Numbered from the stretch's first letter, positions 21,363-29,805 are shown. The stretch is 29,805 nucleotides of DNA from JBCBSZ01 sp039197885 (GCA_039197885.1 JBCCTY010000016.1:1-29805), one strand, 5' to 3'. The notes: generated by a model from the letters alone, not told the origin. Numbers and translations: made by a program.

Positions 21363-22772
21363 ATGGCCATCGTCGACATCGACGCCAAGATCCCGAACAA
21401 CGTCGACCTCGCTGCTGACCGGCGCCTCCAGCGAGCGCTCGAGTCGTGGCAGCCCAAGTTCGTCGAGTGGTGGAAGGAGCTCGGGCCGGTCGTCTTCCAG
21501 GACAAGCCGGTGTTCCTCCGCACCGCCGTCGACGTCGGTCAGGAGGGCTGGGCCAACTTCGACCACGTGACGACGCCCGACTATCGCTGGGGCATCTTCC
21601 TGGCCGAGCCCGAGCGCGATCGGACGATCGCGTTCGGCGACCACCGCGGCGAGGATGTCTGGCAGGAGGTGCCAGGCGAGCACCGCGCCGACCTGCGCCG
21701 CCTGATCGTGGTGCAAGGCGACACCGAGCCGGCGTCGGTCGAGCAGCAGCGCCACCTGTGCACCATCGCACCGAGCCTCTACGACCTCCGCAACCTGTTC
21801 CAGGTCAACGTCGAGGAGGGACGCCACCTGTGGGCGATGGTGTACCTCCTCCACCGGTACTTCGGTCGTGACGGGCGAGACGAGGCCGACGAGATGCTCG
21901 AGCGCCACTCGGGAGACGCCGACAACCCCCGCATCCTCGGCGCCTTCAACGAGCAGACCCCCGACTGGTTGTCGTTCTTCTTCTTCACCTACTTCACCGA
22001 CCGCGACGGCAAGTTCCAGCTCGCCTCGCTGCGGGAGTCGGCGTTCGACCCGCTGTCGAGGACCTGCGACTTCATGCTGAAGGAGGAGGCGCACCACATG
22101 TTCGTCGGGGCCTCGGGCATCGGCCGTGTCGTGCAGCGGACCGTCGAGCTGATGCAGGAGCACGACACCGCCGAGATCGGGCCCTTCGGCGGTGTCGACG
22201 TCGGCATGCTTCAGCGCTACCTCAACTTCCACTACAGCGTCTCGCTCGACCTGTTCGGCGCCGAGACGTCGACCAACGCGGCGAACTACTTCGCCGCCGG
22301 GTTGAAGGGACGGTTCAAGGAGGAGTCCCGCGAGGACGATCACCGCCTCCGCGACACCACCCGGCGGGTGCCCCACGTGAGCGACGGCGCCATCGGCGAG
22401 CGCGAGGTGATGGCACTCACGGCCCTCAACGAGACGCTGCGCGATGACTACGTGGTCGACTGCCAGAAGGGCGTCGACCGGTGGAACCGCACCCTGGCCG
22501 AGGTCGGCTGCTCGCTACAGCTGCCCCACGTCGGCTTCAACCGGCAGGTGGGCGTCTTCCGTGATCACCACCTGAGCCCCGACGGGCGGATCGTGAGCGA
22601 TGCAGAGTGGGCCGAGCAGGTCCGCCACTGGCTCCCGACCGACGCCGACCGCGACCACGTCCGGTCGCTGATGGTGGGTGTCGGCGAGCCGGGGAAGATG
22701 GCCGGTTGGCTCGCCCCGCCGTCCTCGGGCATCGCCGCGAAGCCGGTCGACTTCGACTACGTCCGCATGTGA
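21363..22772 (+). CDS. boxB: Benzoyl-CoA 2,3-epoxidase, diiron oxygenase subunit BoxB
   Basis: The 469-residue protein shows the BoxB diiron helices: Glu122, Glu152-x-x-His155 in NVEEGRHLWAM, Asp213 in TDRDGKFQLASL, and Glu242-x-x-His245 in KEEAHHMFVG. The spacing agrees, as I recall it, with the ligands of the Azoarcus enzyme. BoxB inserts one oxygen atom into benzoyl-CoA to give the 2,3-epoxide that BoxC cleaves. It needs electrons from the reductase BoxA, which is not encoded in this window, nor are benzoate-CoA ligase and the later aldehyde dehydrogenase BoxD. The ATG lies two bases after the boxC stop. Confidence 0.92.
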   Translation: MAIVDIDAKIPNNVDLAADRRLQRALESWQPKFVEWWKELGPVVFQDKPVFLRTAVDVGQEGWANFDHVTTPDYRWGIFLAEPERDRTIAFGDHRGEDVWQEVPGEHRADLRRLIVVQGDTEPASVEQQRHLCTIAPSLYDLRNLFQVNVEEGRHLWAMVYLLHRYFGRDGRDEADEMLERHSGDADNPRILGAFNEQTPDWLSFFFFTYFTDRDGKFQLASLRESAFDPLSRTCDFMLKEEAHHMFVGASGIGRVVQRTVELMQEHDTAEIGPFGGVDVGMLQRYLNFHYSVSLDLFGAETSTNAANYFAAGLKGRFKEESREDDHRLRDTTRRVPHVSDGAIGEREVMALTALNETLRDDYVVDCQKGVDRWNRTLAEVGCSLQLPHVGFNRQVGVFRDHHLSPDGRIVSDAEWAEQVRHWLPTDADRDHVRSLMVGVGEPGKMAGWLAPPSSGIAAKPVDFDYVRM

Positions 22773-22878
22773 GCGCACCGGGCCTCGCCCCGCACGAGTG
22801 CCACCAGTTCGGTGACCGGCCGGTCTAGCGTCCGTGGCGTGCGGGGCTTGCCCCACTCGCTCCTCCCGGAACGGACCC

Positions 22879-25428
22879 ATGGCTCGCAACGACGACTGGT
22901 GGCGTGGCGTCGGCCGCCTCGCGGTGGTGACCGGCCTCGACCGCCGGGCGGTGTCCACGCTCGTCCAACACGTCCGGGCGCCTCGCCGACATGCGCGGCG
23001 TGACGGGTCCGCCCAACCCGGCCCGGCCCAGCTCTTCGACCAGGACGTCGAGCCCGACATCGTCGGTCCGACGATCCCACCGTCGGCGCCCTTCGACCAG
23101 GACGCCGATCCCGAGTCATCGCCCGCGGATCAGGACGTCGATCCCGGGCGGTGGCCCGACGACCGAGGCGGCGCATGGGGGCCGGAGCTGGGTACCCGCA
23201 CCGTCGGCGAGCACTGGCAGGTCGCCCAGCCCGGCGTGCGGGTGCTCGTCCGGATCGCCTCGCTCGTCGCGACCATCGCCGTGGTCGGTGGGCTCGTGGC
23301 CGCGGTGGGCGTCGCCGTGGCGCCGCACGGGCAGTCGCTGATCACGGCGGCCGAGGGGGAGCGGGAGTCCGAGGAGCTGCTGCTGGTCCAGGGGGCCGAG
23401 CGGTCGAAGATGTTCGACTCCTACGGCGGGGTCATGGCGATCCTGCGTGACGCCGAGGACCGGGAGTGGATCCCGCTCGACCGGATGTCCGACACCGTGA
23501 TCGAAGGGATCCTCGCCGTCGAGGACGCCGACTTCTACGAGCACGACGGGGTCGACTGGGTGGCCACGATCCGGGCGGCCTCGGAGAACGTCGCCGCCGG
23601 CGAGATCACCCAGGGGGGCTCGACGCTGACCCAGCAGCTCGTCAAGCTCCGCTTCGTCGGCGCCGACCAGACCCTCGAGCGCAAGATCCGCGAGGCCATG
23701 CTCGCCCTCGACCTCGAGGAGCAGTACTCCAAGGACGAGATCCTCGAGCACTACCTGAACACGATCTACTTCGGGAACTCGGCCTACGGCGTCCAGGCCG
23801 CCGCCGAGATCTACTTCGGCACGAACGCCGCCGAGCTCGACCTGGGCGACGTGGCCCTGCTCGCCGGCTTCATCCGCTCACCCGGCGTCTACACCTTCAG
23901 CGATCCCGACATCGACTTCGCTCGCGAACGCCGGTCGAGGTCGCTCGAGCGGATGCTCGAGCTCGGCCTGCTCACCGACGACGACGCGGCCGAGGTCGAG
24001 CAGCGCCCGATCCCGACCTTCAGCCGCAGCCCGAACGAGGACCTCGCCATCGACTACTTCGCCGAGGAGGTCAAGCGGCGCCTGCTGGAGATGCCCGAGC
24101 TGGGAGCGACCCGGGAGGCGCGGCGCCAGGCCGTGTTCCAGGGAGGCCTGCGGATCTACACCACCTTCGATCCCGAGCTCGACCAGGCGGCCAAGGACGC
24201 GGTCGCCGACGTGTTCCCCGATCGGCGCGACCTCGACCCCTTCACGGTCGCCCTCGCCTCCATCGAGCCGTCCACCGGCGCGATCCGGGCGATGCTCGGC
24301 GGCACCGACTTCACGGAGGAGGAGTTCAACCTCGCCACCCAGGGTCGGCGTCAGCCCGGATCGTCGTTCAAGACCTACGTGCTCGCCGCGGCGCTCGAGC
24401 AGGGCACGGTGCCGTCCGACGTCATCAACGGCTCGGGACCGTGCCGCTTCGACGTCGGTCCGGGGACCCCCGAGTACCAGGTGCAGAACTTCGGCAACGG
24501 CGGGGGAGGGGTCGGCACGATCGCGTCGCAGACCCAGCGGTCGTCGAACTGCGCGTTCGTCCGCCTCGGGCTCTTCGTGGGTCTCGAGGAGGTCGTCGAG
24601 ACGACCTCGGAGATGATCGGCCTCGAGGAGGGCCGCCTGCTGCCCTACCCGTCGATGTCGCTCGGCGCCCAGGAGCTGACCCCTCTCGAGCAGGCGGTCG
24701 GCTACGCCGTGCTGGCCAACGACGGCATGCGCATGGAGCCCTTCCTCATCACCCGCATCGAGGATCGCGACGGCAACACCCTCTTCGAGCACGTGCCGAC
24801 CGGACGCCAGGTGATCTCGGAGGAGACGGCCCGCTCGATCACCGAGGTGCTCGCCGGCAACGTGCGTGGCGGGACCGGGCGCAACGCCATCCTGGCGAGC
24901 GGCCAGCCGTCGGCGGGCAAGACCGGCACGGCGCAGAACTTCGAGGACGCCTGGTTCGCCGGCTACACGCCGCAGCTCGCCACGGCGGTCTGGATGGGCC
25001 ATCCCGAGGAGAAGGTCCAGATGCGCGGCGTGCAGGGCCGCAACGTCACGGGCGGCTCGTTCCCCGCCCAGGTCTGGAACGGGTTCACGTCGCGCGCCCT
25101 GGCCACCGCCCCGATCGTCGAGTTCGAGGACGCCGTCGGCTCGTCCCGATCGCGCGACTTCATCTTCCTGCCCGGCGAGCGGTGCAACGTGAGCGTGCCG
25201 ATCGGCGGGGGCACGCAGATCTTCGCGATCGCGTGCGAGACGGTGTCGGTCGGCGGGGGTGGCTTCACCTACGGGCCCGAGGCCGTGTGCCGTGGCGTCG
25301 AGGTGCCCCTGCCCGACGGGGGCACCGAGACCCGCGACGTGCCCTGCGCCGACGTCGAGCGAGTCCTCAACCCTCCTCCGCCGACGACGCAGCCGCCCGA
25401 CGAACCCGACGACGACGGGGTGGGCTGA
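22879..25428 (+). CDS. Class A penicillin-binding protein (bifunctional transglycosylase/transpeptidase)
   Basis: The 849-residue protein has a charged cytoplasmic tail of about 120 residues with Asp/Pro-rich FDQDVEPD-like repeats, one membrane segment (about 121-152), a GT51 glycosyltransferase domain (catalytic Glu215 in EDADFYEH; QGGSTLTQQLVK; EILEHYLNTIYFGNSAYGVQ AA) and a transpeptidase domain (Ser495-S-F-Lys498; Ser555-S-Asn557; Lys681-Thr-Gly). The tail is Pro/Asp-rich with several Cys (ERCN, IACE, AVCRG, VPCAD), perhaps disulfide-bonded. It polymerises and cross-links peptidoglycan. I chose the ATG at 22879; a GTG at 22834 is in frame. Confidence 0.9.
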   Translation: MARNDDWWRGVGRLAVVTGLDRRAVSTLVQHVRAPRRHARRDGSAQPGPAQLFDQDVEPDIVGPTIPPSAPFDQDADPESSPADQDVDPGRWPDDRGGAWGPELGTRTVGEHWQVAQPGVRVLVRIASLVATIAVVGGLVAAVGVAVAPHGQSLITAAEGERESEELLLVQGAERSKMFDSYGGVMAILRDAEDREWIPLDRMSDTVIEGILAVEDADFYEHDGVDWVATIRAASENVAAGEITQGGSTLTQQLVKLRFVGADQTLERKIREAMLALDLEEQYSKDEILEHYLNTIYFGNSAYGVQAAAEIYFGTNAAELDLGDVALLAGFIRSPGVYTFSDPDIDFARERRSRSLERMLELGLLTDDDAAEVEQRPIPTFSRSPNEDLAIDYFAEEVKRRLLEMPELGATREARRQAVFQGGLRIYTTFDPELDQAAKDAVADVFPDRRDLDPFTVALASIEPSTGAIRAMLGGTDFTEEEFNLATQGRRQPGSSFKTYVLAAALEQGTVPSDVINGSGPCRFDVGPGTPEYQVQNFGNGGGGVGTIASQTQRSSNCAFVRLGLFVGLEEVVETTSEMIGLEEGRLLPYPSMSLGAQELTPLEQAVGYAVLANDGMRMEPFLITRIEDRDGNTLFEHVPTGRQVISEETARSITEVLAGNVRGGTGRNAILASGQPSAGKTGTAQNFEDAWFAGYTPQLATAVWMGHPEEKVQMRGVQGRNVTGGSFPAQVWNGFTSRALATAPIVEFEDAVGSSRSRDFIFLPGERCNVSVPIGGGTQIFAIACETVSVGGGGFTYGPEAVCRGVEVPLPDGGTETRDVPCADVERVLNPPPPTTQPPDEPDDDGVG

Positions 25429-25430
25429 GC

Positions 25431-26711
25431 TCACCAGTCGACGTGCAGGGCCTCGGGTCCTCGGAACGTGATGTTGGGGAAGTGGTCGATGACCTGGTCG
25501 TCGACGAGGCGCAGTGACGGCAGTCGCTCGGTGAGGACCTCGAGCACGATCCGGGCCTCGAACCGGGCCATCTTGGCGCCGAGGCAGTAGTGGATGCCCT
25601 TGCCGAAGGAGATGTGGCGGCGGGCGTTGGCCCGGTGGATGTCGAAGGTGTCGGGGTCGTCGAAGAGCTCGGGCTGGCGGTTCGCCGAGGCGAAGTTGAG
25701 GAAGACGAGCGTTCCCTCGGGGAGGTCGACGCCGCCGAGCGTCGTGGGACGGGTGGTGACCCGCCGCCACGAGATCTGGCTCGACTCGAACCGCAGCACC
25801 TCCTCGACGGCGTTGGGGATCAGCGAGGCGTCGGCACAGAGCTCCGCCCAGGCGTCGCGGCGGGGGAGCAGGCAGAGCAGGGAGTTGCAGATCAGCGCCG
25901 TCACGGCCTCGTGGCCGGCGAACGACAGGCCGTAGAGGATCGACTCGACCTCGCGATAGGAGAGGTCGTCGGGGTCGGTGTCGTGGGCGTCGAGCAGCTC
26001 GGAGGCGAAGTCGTCAGCCCGGTCGTCGCGCTTGGTCGCGGTGAACTCGCGGCAGTAGCGCCAGTAGGCGAGCATCTGCTCGGCGATCTCGACCTGCTCG
26101 TCGCTGGTCGGGTGTCCCCACGAGAACGCCTTGCGGTCGCCGCACCAGCCCTTGAGCAGCTCGTCGTCGGCCTCGGGGAACCCGATGAAGCGGAAGACGG
26201 TCTCGCCGGGCAGCGGGAACGCGAACGCGTCGATGAACTCGGTCGGTCCACCCCGCTCGACCATGGCGTCGACGAGCTCGTGGGCCCGGCGACGGACGTA
26301 GGGCTCGAGGGTGGCGAGACGGCGGTTGGAGAAGCCGCGGGTCGTGTAGATCCGGATCCGGCCGTGGTCGGGCTCGGGGCGGTTCGACATCACCGCCACG
26401 GGGTCGAAGTCGGGGGCGGCGAGCACGTCGGTCGCACGGTCGGCGAGGGGGAAGACCGGGTCCTGGACGACCGTCGACGAGTAGGTGTCGGGGTCCGAGA
26501 AGACCTCGACCACGTCGTCCATGCGGTTGACGACGACGTAGCCCAGTGACGGCGCGTGGAAGATGGGCGTCTCGTCGCGCAGGCGATGGGCGGCGTCGTA
26601 AGGGTCGTCGAGGTACTCGTCGGAGAGCGGGTCCCAGTCGTGACGGACCGGGCACCCCGCGGGTGGCGGCGGGGCGTCGGTCCGGAGCTGGTGGTAGGAG
26701 TTCGCGCTCAT
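25431..26711 (-). CDS. Cytochrome P450
   Basis: The 426-residue soluble bacterial P450 has the I-helix oxygen-activation segment SFAGHEAVTALI, the K-helix E-x-x-R (EEVLRFESS), and the heme loop FGKGIHYCLG (residues 369-378) with axial Cys376. Its N-terminus (CPVRHDWDPLSDEYLDDPYD) places it with CYP families of aromatic/steroid-degrading actinomycetes. No redox partner is adjacent. The substrate is unknown. The start at 26711 lacks a strong ribosome site; an earlier frame start reaches into the divergent MarR promoter and is rejected. The stop is two bases from the penicillin-binding-protein stop on the other strand. Confidence 0.87.
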   Translation of the reverse strand: MSANSYHQLRTDAPPPPAGCPVRHDWDPLSDEYLDDPYDAAHRLRDETPIFHAPSLGYVVVNRMDDVVEVFSDPDTYSSTVVQDPVFPLADRATDVLAAPDFDPVAVMSNRPEPDHGRIRIYTTRGFSNRRLATLEPYVRRRAHELVDAMVERGGPTEFIDAFAFPLPGETVFRFIGFPEADDELLKGWCGDRKAFSWGHPTSDEQVEIAEQMLAYWRYCREFTATKRDDRADDFASELLDAHDTDPDDLSYREVESILYGLSFAGHEAVTALICNSLLCLLPRRDAWAELCADASLIPNAVEEVLRFESSQISWRRVTTRPTTLGGVDLPEGTLVFLNFASANRQPELFDDPDTFDIHRANARRHISFGKGIHYCLGAKMARFEARIVLEVLTERLPSLRLVDDQVIDHFPNITFRGPEALHVDW

Positions 26712-26801
26712 CGCCGATCCCGGTCGTGGTCCCGTTCGTCGCCATCCCGGGTCGCCGAGGCGGTGGCGCCCGGAGGGGTCGTTCGCACCGTCCCCGGGGC
26801 G

Positions 26802-26818
26802 ATGTTTAACATGTTCAT
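26802..26818. promoter_or_regulatory. AT-rich operator-like repeat upstream of the MarR gene
   Basis: ATGTT-T-AACAT (26802-26812) is a perfect 5-1-5 inverted repeat. It overlaps AACATGTT and is followed by ATGTTCAT, so several half-sites are packed in 17 bp. It is the most AT-rich spot in this part of the window and lies 30 bp upstream of the MarR start and 91 bp from the P450 start. This is what an autoregulated MarR operator would look like. Confidence 0.55.
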
Positions 26819-26847
26819 CGTTTCGAGGGAAGCGACCGGAGGACCGG

Positions 26848-27324
26848 GTGAGCACGGGTGACCACCAGCTGCCGGACTACTCGGCGTCGCTGCCGCTCGC
26901 GCTCATGCGGGCCCGGGAGTCGGTGATGCGCCACTTCCGGCCGGTGCTCGACGACCACGAGCTCACCGAGCAGCAGTGGCGGGTGCTGCGGGCCCTCGAC
27001 GCGGCGGACGAGGGACTCGAGGTCGGCGACCTCGCCGAGCGGACCTTCCTGCTCGGGCCGAGCCTGTCGCGGATGCTGGCGACGCTCGAGCGCCGAGGCC
27101 TGGTCGAGCGTCACGCCGTGCCGGGTGACCAACGCCGGTCGCGGATGGCGATCACGGCGGCGGGCGTCGAGATGGTCGTGGCGGTGGGTGCGCTGAACTC
27201 GGCCGGCTACGAGCGCATCGCAGCGGGGTTCGGGGCCGACCGCCTCGCCCTCCTGCACCAGCTGCTCGCCGACCTCTCGGCCGTGCGGGCCGACGGCGCG
27301 GGTGGTGAGGAGCTGGCCTCGTGA
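26848..27324 (+). CDS. hpaR: MarR-family regulator, HpaR-like
   Basis: The 158-residue protein has the HpaR subgroup opening SLPLALMRARESVMRHFRPV LDDHELTEQQWRVLRAL, a winged helix (LEVGDLAERTFLLGPSLSRM LATLERRGLV), the wing basics GDQRRSRMAITAAG, and a terminal dimer helix. HpaR represses homoprotocatechuate (4-hydroxyphenylacetate) meta-cleavage genes. The GTG start follows GGAGG. Its stop overlaps the start of the hydratase gene by four bases (GTGA), so both are made together. Confidence 0.82.
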   Translation: MSTGDHQLPDYSASLPLALMRARESVMRHFRPVLDDHELTEQQWRVLRALDAADEGLEVGDLAERTFLLGPSLSRMLATLERRGLVERHAVPGDQRRSRMAITAAGVEMVVAVGALNSAGYERIAAGFGADRLALLHQLLADLSAVRADGAGGEELAS

Positions 27325-28133
27325 CCACGACCCTTGCGGTCGACGTCGTGACCGCGGAGGCCGTGCGCCTCGACGAGGCCGAGCGCACCCGCACCCAGAC
27401 CTCGCCGCTGACCGCCCGGTACCCGGATGCCACGATCGACGACGCCTACGCGGTGCAGGCGGCGTGGGTCGCCCGCAAGCTCGAGCGAGGCCGCACCGTC
27501 GTCGGCCACAAGATCGGGCTGACCTCCCGGGCGATGCAGGCCGCGATGGGCATCGACACGCCCGACTCCGGCGTGCTCCTCGACGACATGGTCTTCGACG
27601 AGGGCACGACGATCGACGCAGGGGCGTTCTGCGATCCTCGCGTCGAGGTCGAGCTGGCGTTCGTCCTGGGCCGCGACCTCGACGAACCCGGGGCGAGCAG
27701 CCTCGACGTGCTGTCGGCGACCGAGCGGATCGTGCCGGCGGTCGAGCTGATCGCCGCCCGGAGCCACCGGGTCGATCCGGAGACCGGTCGGGCCCGCACG
27801 GTCGTCGACACCATCTCCGACAACGCGGCCAACGCGGGGATCATCACGGGTGGACGGGCGGTGCGACCCGACGACCTCGACCTGCGCTGGGCCGGCGCCG
27901 TGCTCACGCGAAACGGTGTCGTGGAGGAGACCGGTCTCGCCGCCGGGGTCCTCAACGACCCGGCCCGCGGCGTGGCCTGGCTCGCTCGGCGCTACGCGGC
28001 GCAGGGTCGGTCGCTCGTCGCCGGTCAGGTCGTGCTCGCCGGTTCGTTCACCCGGCCGGTGACCGTGCGGCCCGGCGACGTGTTTCACGCCGACTTCGGC
28101 CGGCTGGGTGCCTTCGGGTTCGCCTTCAGCTGA
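27321..28133 (+). CDS. hpaH: 2-oxo-hept-3-ene-1,7-dioate hydratase (HpaH/MhpD family)
   Basis: The 270-residue protein carries the family stretch VGHKIGLTSRAMQAAMGIDT followed by GVLLDDMVF, the metal-site segment DPRVEVELAFVLGRDL, VPAVELIAARS, and DTISDNAANAGIITGGRAV. The wording fits HpaH, which hydrates the linear dienoate made after extradiol cleavage and decarboxylation in the homoprotocatechuate pathway. Related MhpD/DmpE hydratases act on shorter dienoates, so the exact substrate is uncertain. HpaR-like regulator plus hydratase supports the hpa assignment, but no other hpa gene is present in the window. Confidence 0.83.
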   Translation: MTTTLAVDVVTAEAVRLDEAERTRTQTSPLTARYPDATIDDAYAVQAAWVARKLERGRTVVGHKIGLTSRAMQAAMGIDTPDSGVLLDDMVFDEGTTIDAGAFCDPRVEVELAFVLGRDLDEPGASSLDVLSATERIVPAVELIAARSHRVDPETGRARTVVDTISDNAANAGIITGGRAVRPDDLDLRWAGAVLTRNGVVEETGLAAGVLNDPARGVAWLARRYAAQGRSLVAGQVVLAGSFTRPVTVRPGDVFHADFGRLGAFGFAFS

Positions 28134-29805
28134 AGGGAGCGACCGGGCCCGGCGTTCGTCGCGGGGCGACGCCGTTGCGCACGGCGATGAGGTCGATCGC
28201 CTCGTCGACCGGCAACGGTGGGTGGAACAGGTAGCCCTGGCCGGTCGTGCACCCGAAGCGGATCAGCTCGTCGGCCTGCTCCTGGGTCTCGACCCCCTCG
28301 CCGACCGTCTCGAGGCCGCGGTGCCGGGCGAGGTCGATGATCATCTGGACGACCGACGGGTCGCCGCCGGGTCGGTCGAGGTCGGTGACGAACGACCGGT
28401 CGATCTTGACCGACGTCACCGGCAGCCGGTTGAGGTAGGTCAGTGAGGAGTAGCCGGTCCCGAAGTCGTCGATCGAGATCTCGACACCCAGGTGTCGGAC
28501 CCGCTCGAGCTCCCGGACCGCGGCATCGAGATCGTCGAGCAGCTGGCTCTCGGTCAGCTCGACCGTGAGGTGTCGGGGACGGGCGCCGGTCGTCTCGAGG
28601 GCCTCGGCCAGGTCGTCCGCGAGCCGCGCCTGGGCCACGTGGTGCCCGGAGATGTTGACGTGGACGAGTGGCGGATCGTCGGGGAACGCCTCAGCCAGGC
28701 GACAGCTGGTCCGGCAGGCCTCCCGGAGCGCCCAACGCCCGAGGTCGATCGCCAGCCCCGACTCCTCCGCGATCGGGACGAACCGGGCGGGTGGCACCGG
28801 CCCGTCGGCACGGAGCCAGCGTGCGAGCAGCTCGACCGAGGTCACCCGGCCGGTCGCCAGGTCGACGAGGGGTTGGGCGTGCACCTCGAGCTCGCGGTCC
28901 TCGGCGAGCGCCGCCCGGAGCCCGTTCTCGAGCTCGGAACGGACCTGCACCCAGACCTGCATCTCCTCGTCGAAGAGCTCGATGCGGTTCCGGCCACCGT
29001 GCTTGGCCCGGTACATCGCCAGGTCGGCCTCTTGCAGGAGCTGATCGGCGTCTCCTGGTCGGTGACCGTCGTCGACGGCGAGGCCGATGCTCGCCCCGAT
29101 CCTGATCTCCTCCTCGAAGGTGATCGGTCGGCGCAGCTCGGCGAGGACGCGGTGCGCCGTCGCCTCCGCCTCCTCCTCGGGGATGTCGTCGAGCACGATC
29201 ACGAACTCGTCGCCGCCGAGGCGGCCGACGGTGTCGTAGGGCCGGACCTGCTCGAGCAGGCGCACCGCGACCTCGCGCAGGAGCGCGTCGCCGACCTGGT
29301 GGCCGCGGGTGTCGTTCACCGCCTTGAAGCCGTCGAGGTCGATGAACATCACCGCGACGTTCGATCGGATGCGCTTGGCGCGACGTCGCGCCCGTTGGAT
29401 CGTGCGCAACACCGTCGCCCGGTTGGGGAGCCCCGTCAGGGAGTCGTGGCTCGCGAGATGCTCCAGCTCCGCCTCGAACGACTTCCGCTCCGAGATGTCG
29501 CGGGCGAAGAGGGTCACGACCGTCTCGCCGTCGGGGTTCCTGGTCTCGCTGGCGGAGACCAGGACCGGAGCGGGACGGCGATCGCGGCGCTGCAGCGACA
29601 GCTCGGCGTTGTCGAGCTCGCCCAGCGTCAGCGGATCGACCTCGGGGAGGATGTCGACGATCGGCCGGCCGACGACGTCGAGCCCCACGGCCTCGTCGAG
29701 CGCGAGGTTCGTGTCGACGATGTGGCCGTCGCCGTCGACGACCACGACGGCCTCCGATGCGGTGTCGATCACCGACCGGGCGTAGCGCTCGCTCGCCTCG
29801 AGGCG
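28126..29805 (-). CDS. PAS-GGDEF-EAL cyclic-di-GMP protein, 5' end outside the window
   Basis: The frame is open to the right edge, giving at least 559 residues; the first visible part (RLEASERYARSVIDTASEAV) is inside or just before a PAS domain, so the true start lies beyond the window. After PAS come a GGDEF domain with intact GGDEF and an RxxD inhibitory site (RPYD) five residues ahead, and an EAL domain. The EAL motif is ELL; DDFGTGYSSL, VKIDRSFV and ETQEQADELIRFGC are present. It may make and/or break cyclic-di-GMP. Its stop overlaps the convergent hydratase stop by eight bases. Confidence 0.88.
   Translation of the reverse strand, partial: RLEASERYARSVIDTASEAVVVVDGDGHIVDTNLALDEAVGLDVVGRPIVDILPEVDPLTLGELDNAELSLQRRDRRPAPVLVSASETRNPDGETVVTLFARDISERKSFEAELEHLASHDSLTGLPNRATVLRTIQRARRRAKRIRSNVAVMFIDLDGFKAVNDTRGHQVGDALLREVAVRLLEQVRPYDTVGRLGGDEFVIVLDDIPEEEAEATAHRVLAELRRPITFEEEIRIGASIGLAVDDGHRPGDADQLLQEADLAMYRAKHGGRNRIELFDEEMQVWVQVRSELENGLRAALAEDRELEVHAQPLVDLATGRVTSVELLARWLRADGPVPPARFVPIAEESGLAIDLGRWALREACRTSCRLAEAFPDDPPLVHVNISGHHVAQARLADDLAEALETTGARPRHLTVELTESQLLDDLDAAVRELERVRHLGVEISIDDFGTGYSSLTYLNRLPVTSVKIDRSFVTDLDRPGGDPSVVQMIIDLARHRGLETVGEGVETQEQADELIRFGCTTGQGYLFHPPLPVDEAIDLIAVRNGVAPRRTPGPVAPFS

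Noticed and set aside
19382..21523. 713-codon minus-strand frame opposite paaX/boxC/boxB
   Set aside because: It crosses three well-supported plus-strand genes and shows no recognisable motif.
23466..25517. 683-codon second plus-strand frame within the penicillin-binding-protein gene
   Set aside because: Arg/Pro/Gly-rich shadow frame; all catalytic motifs are in the other plus-strand frame.
27321..28133. HpaH-like gene as evidence for a complete homoprotocatechuate cluster
   Set aside because: Only the regulator and hydratase are present; no dioxygenase, dehydrogenase, decarboxylase or aldolase is in the window.

Overview
The window is very GC-rich, densely packed DNA with short intergenic gaps, GTG starts, several leaderless-looking promoters and many lipoproteins that begin LLAACGDSD followed by Ser/Ala/Thr/Glu/Pro-rich linkers. 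Together with benzoyl-CoA epoxidation (box) genes, an IrtAB-type transporter and a PaaX regulator, this suggests a high-GC actinomycete, probably of the Acidimicrobiia type. That assignment is inference from gene content. I saw no rRNA, tRNA, CRISPR array, insertion sequence or phage gene.

Region 1 (1-10.2 kb) is an iron/siderophore acquisition block. A plus-strand ferric-siderophore-binding lipoprotein is followed, convergently, by a minus-strand series. In transcription order this is an Mtb12-like lipoprotein, a siderophore-interacting FAD/NAD(P)H reductase (SIP), two exporter-fold ABC half-transporters resembling IrtA (minus its SIP domain) and IrtB, a second siderophore-binding lipoprotein, and an AraC regulator continuous in frame with a third siderophore-binding lipoprotein. 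No FecCD-type permease or FecE-type ATPase is present. A TetR regulator faces a three-gene Drr-like ABC exporter (10.3-12.8 kb). DtxR/IdeR-like palindromes (core AGGNNNGCCT) lie at the promoters of the Mtb12-like gene, the first ABC half-transporter and the Drr-like ATPase. In the last two the palindrome covers a leaderless ATG, so both proteins start Met-Pro-Thr.

Region 2 (12.9-17.0 kb, all minus strand) holds a second AraC-lipoprotein continuous ORF, flanked by two lipoproteins: one of an uncharacterised family and one with a DUF1330 domain. These two share nearly identical signal peptides and an 81-bp upstream element. The two AraC-[signal peptide/lipobox]-binding-protein ORFs are the most unusual feature of the window. 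They look like membrane-tethered siderophore sensors, or single ORFs that give both a regulator and a receptor.

Region 3 (17.0-22.8 kb) is aromatic catabolism: a ROK-family kinase-like gene and a short-chain dehydrogenase on the minus strand, diverging from a PaaX-family regulator, boxC and boxB (benzoyl-CoA epoxide lyase and epoxidase). Region 4 (22.9-29.8 kb) holds a class A penicillin-binding protein, a convergent cytochrome P450, an HpaR-like MarR regulator overlapping an HpaH-like hydratase, and the 3' part of a PAS-GGDEF-EAL protein that runs off the right edge.

All functions are read from sequence motifs and remembered family features. No database search was run.
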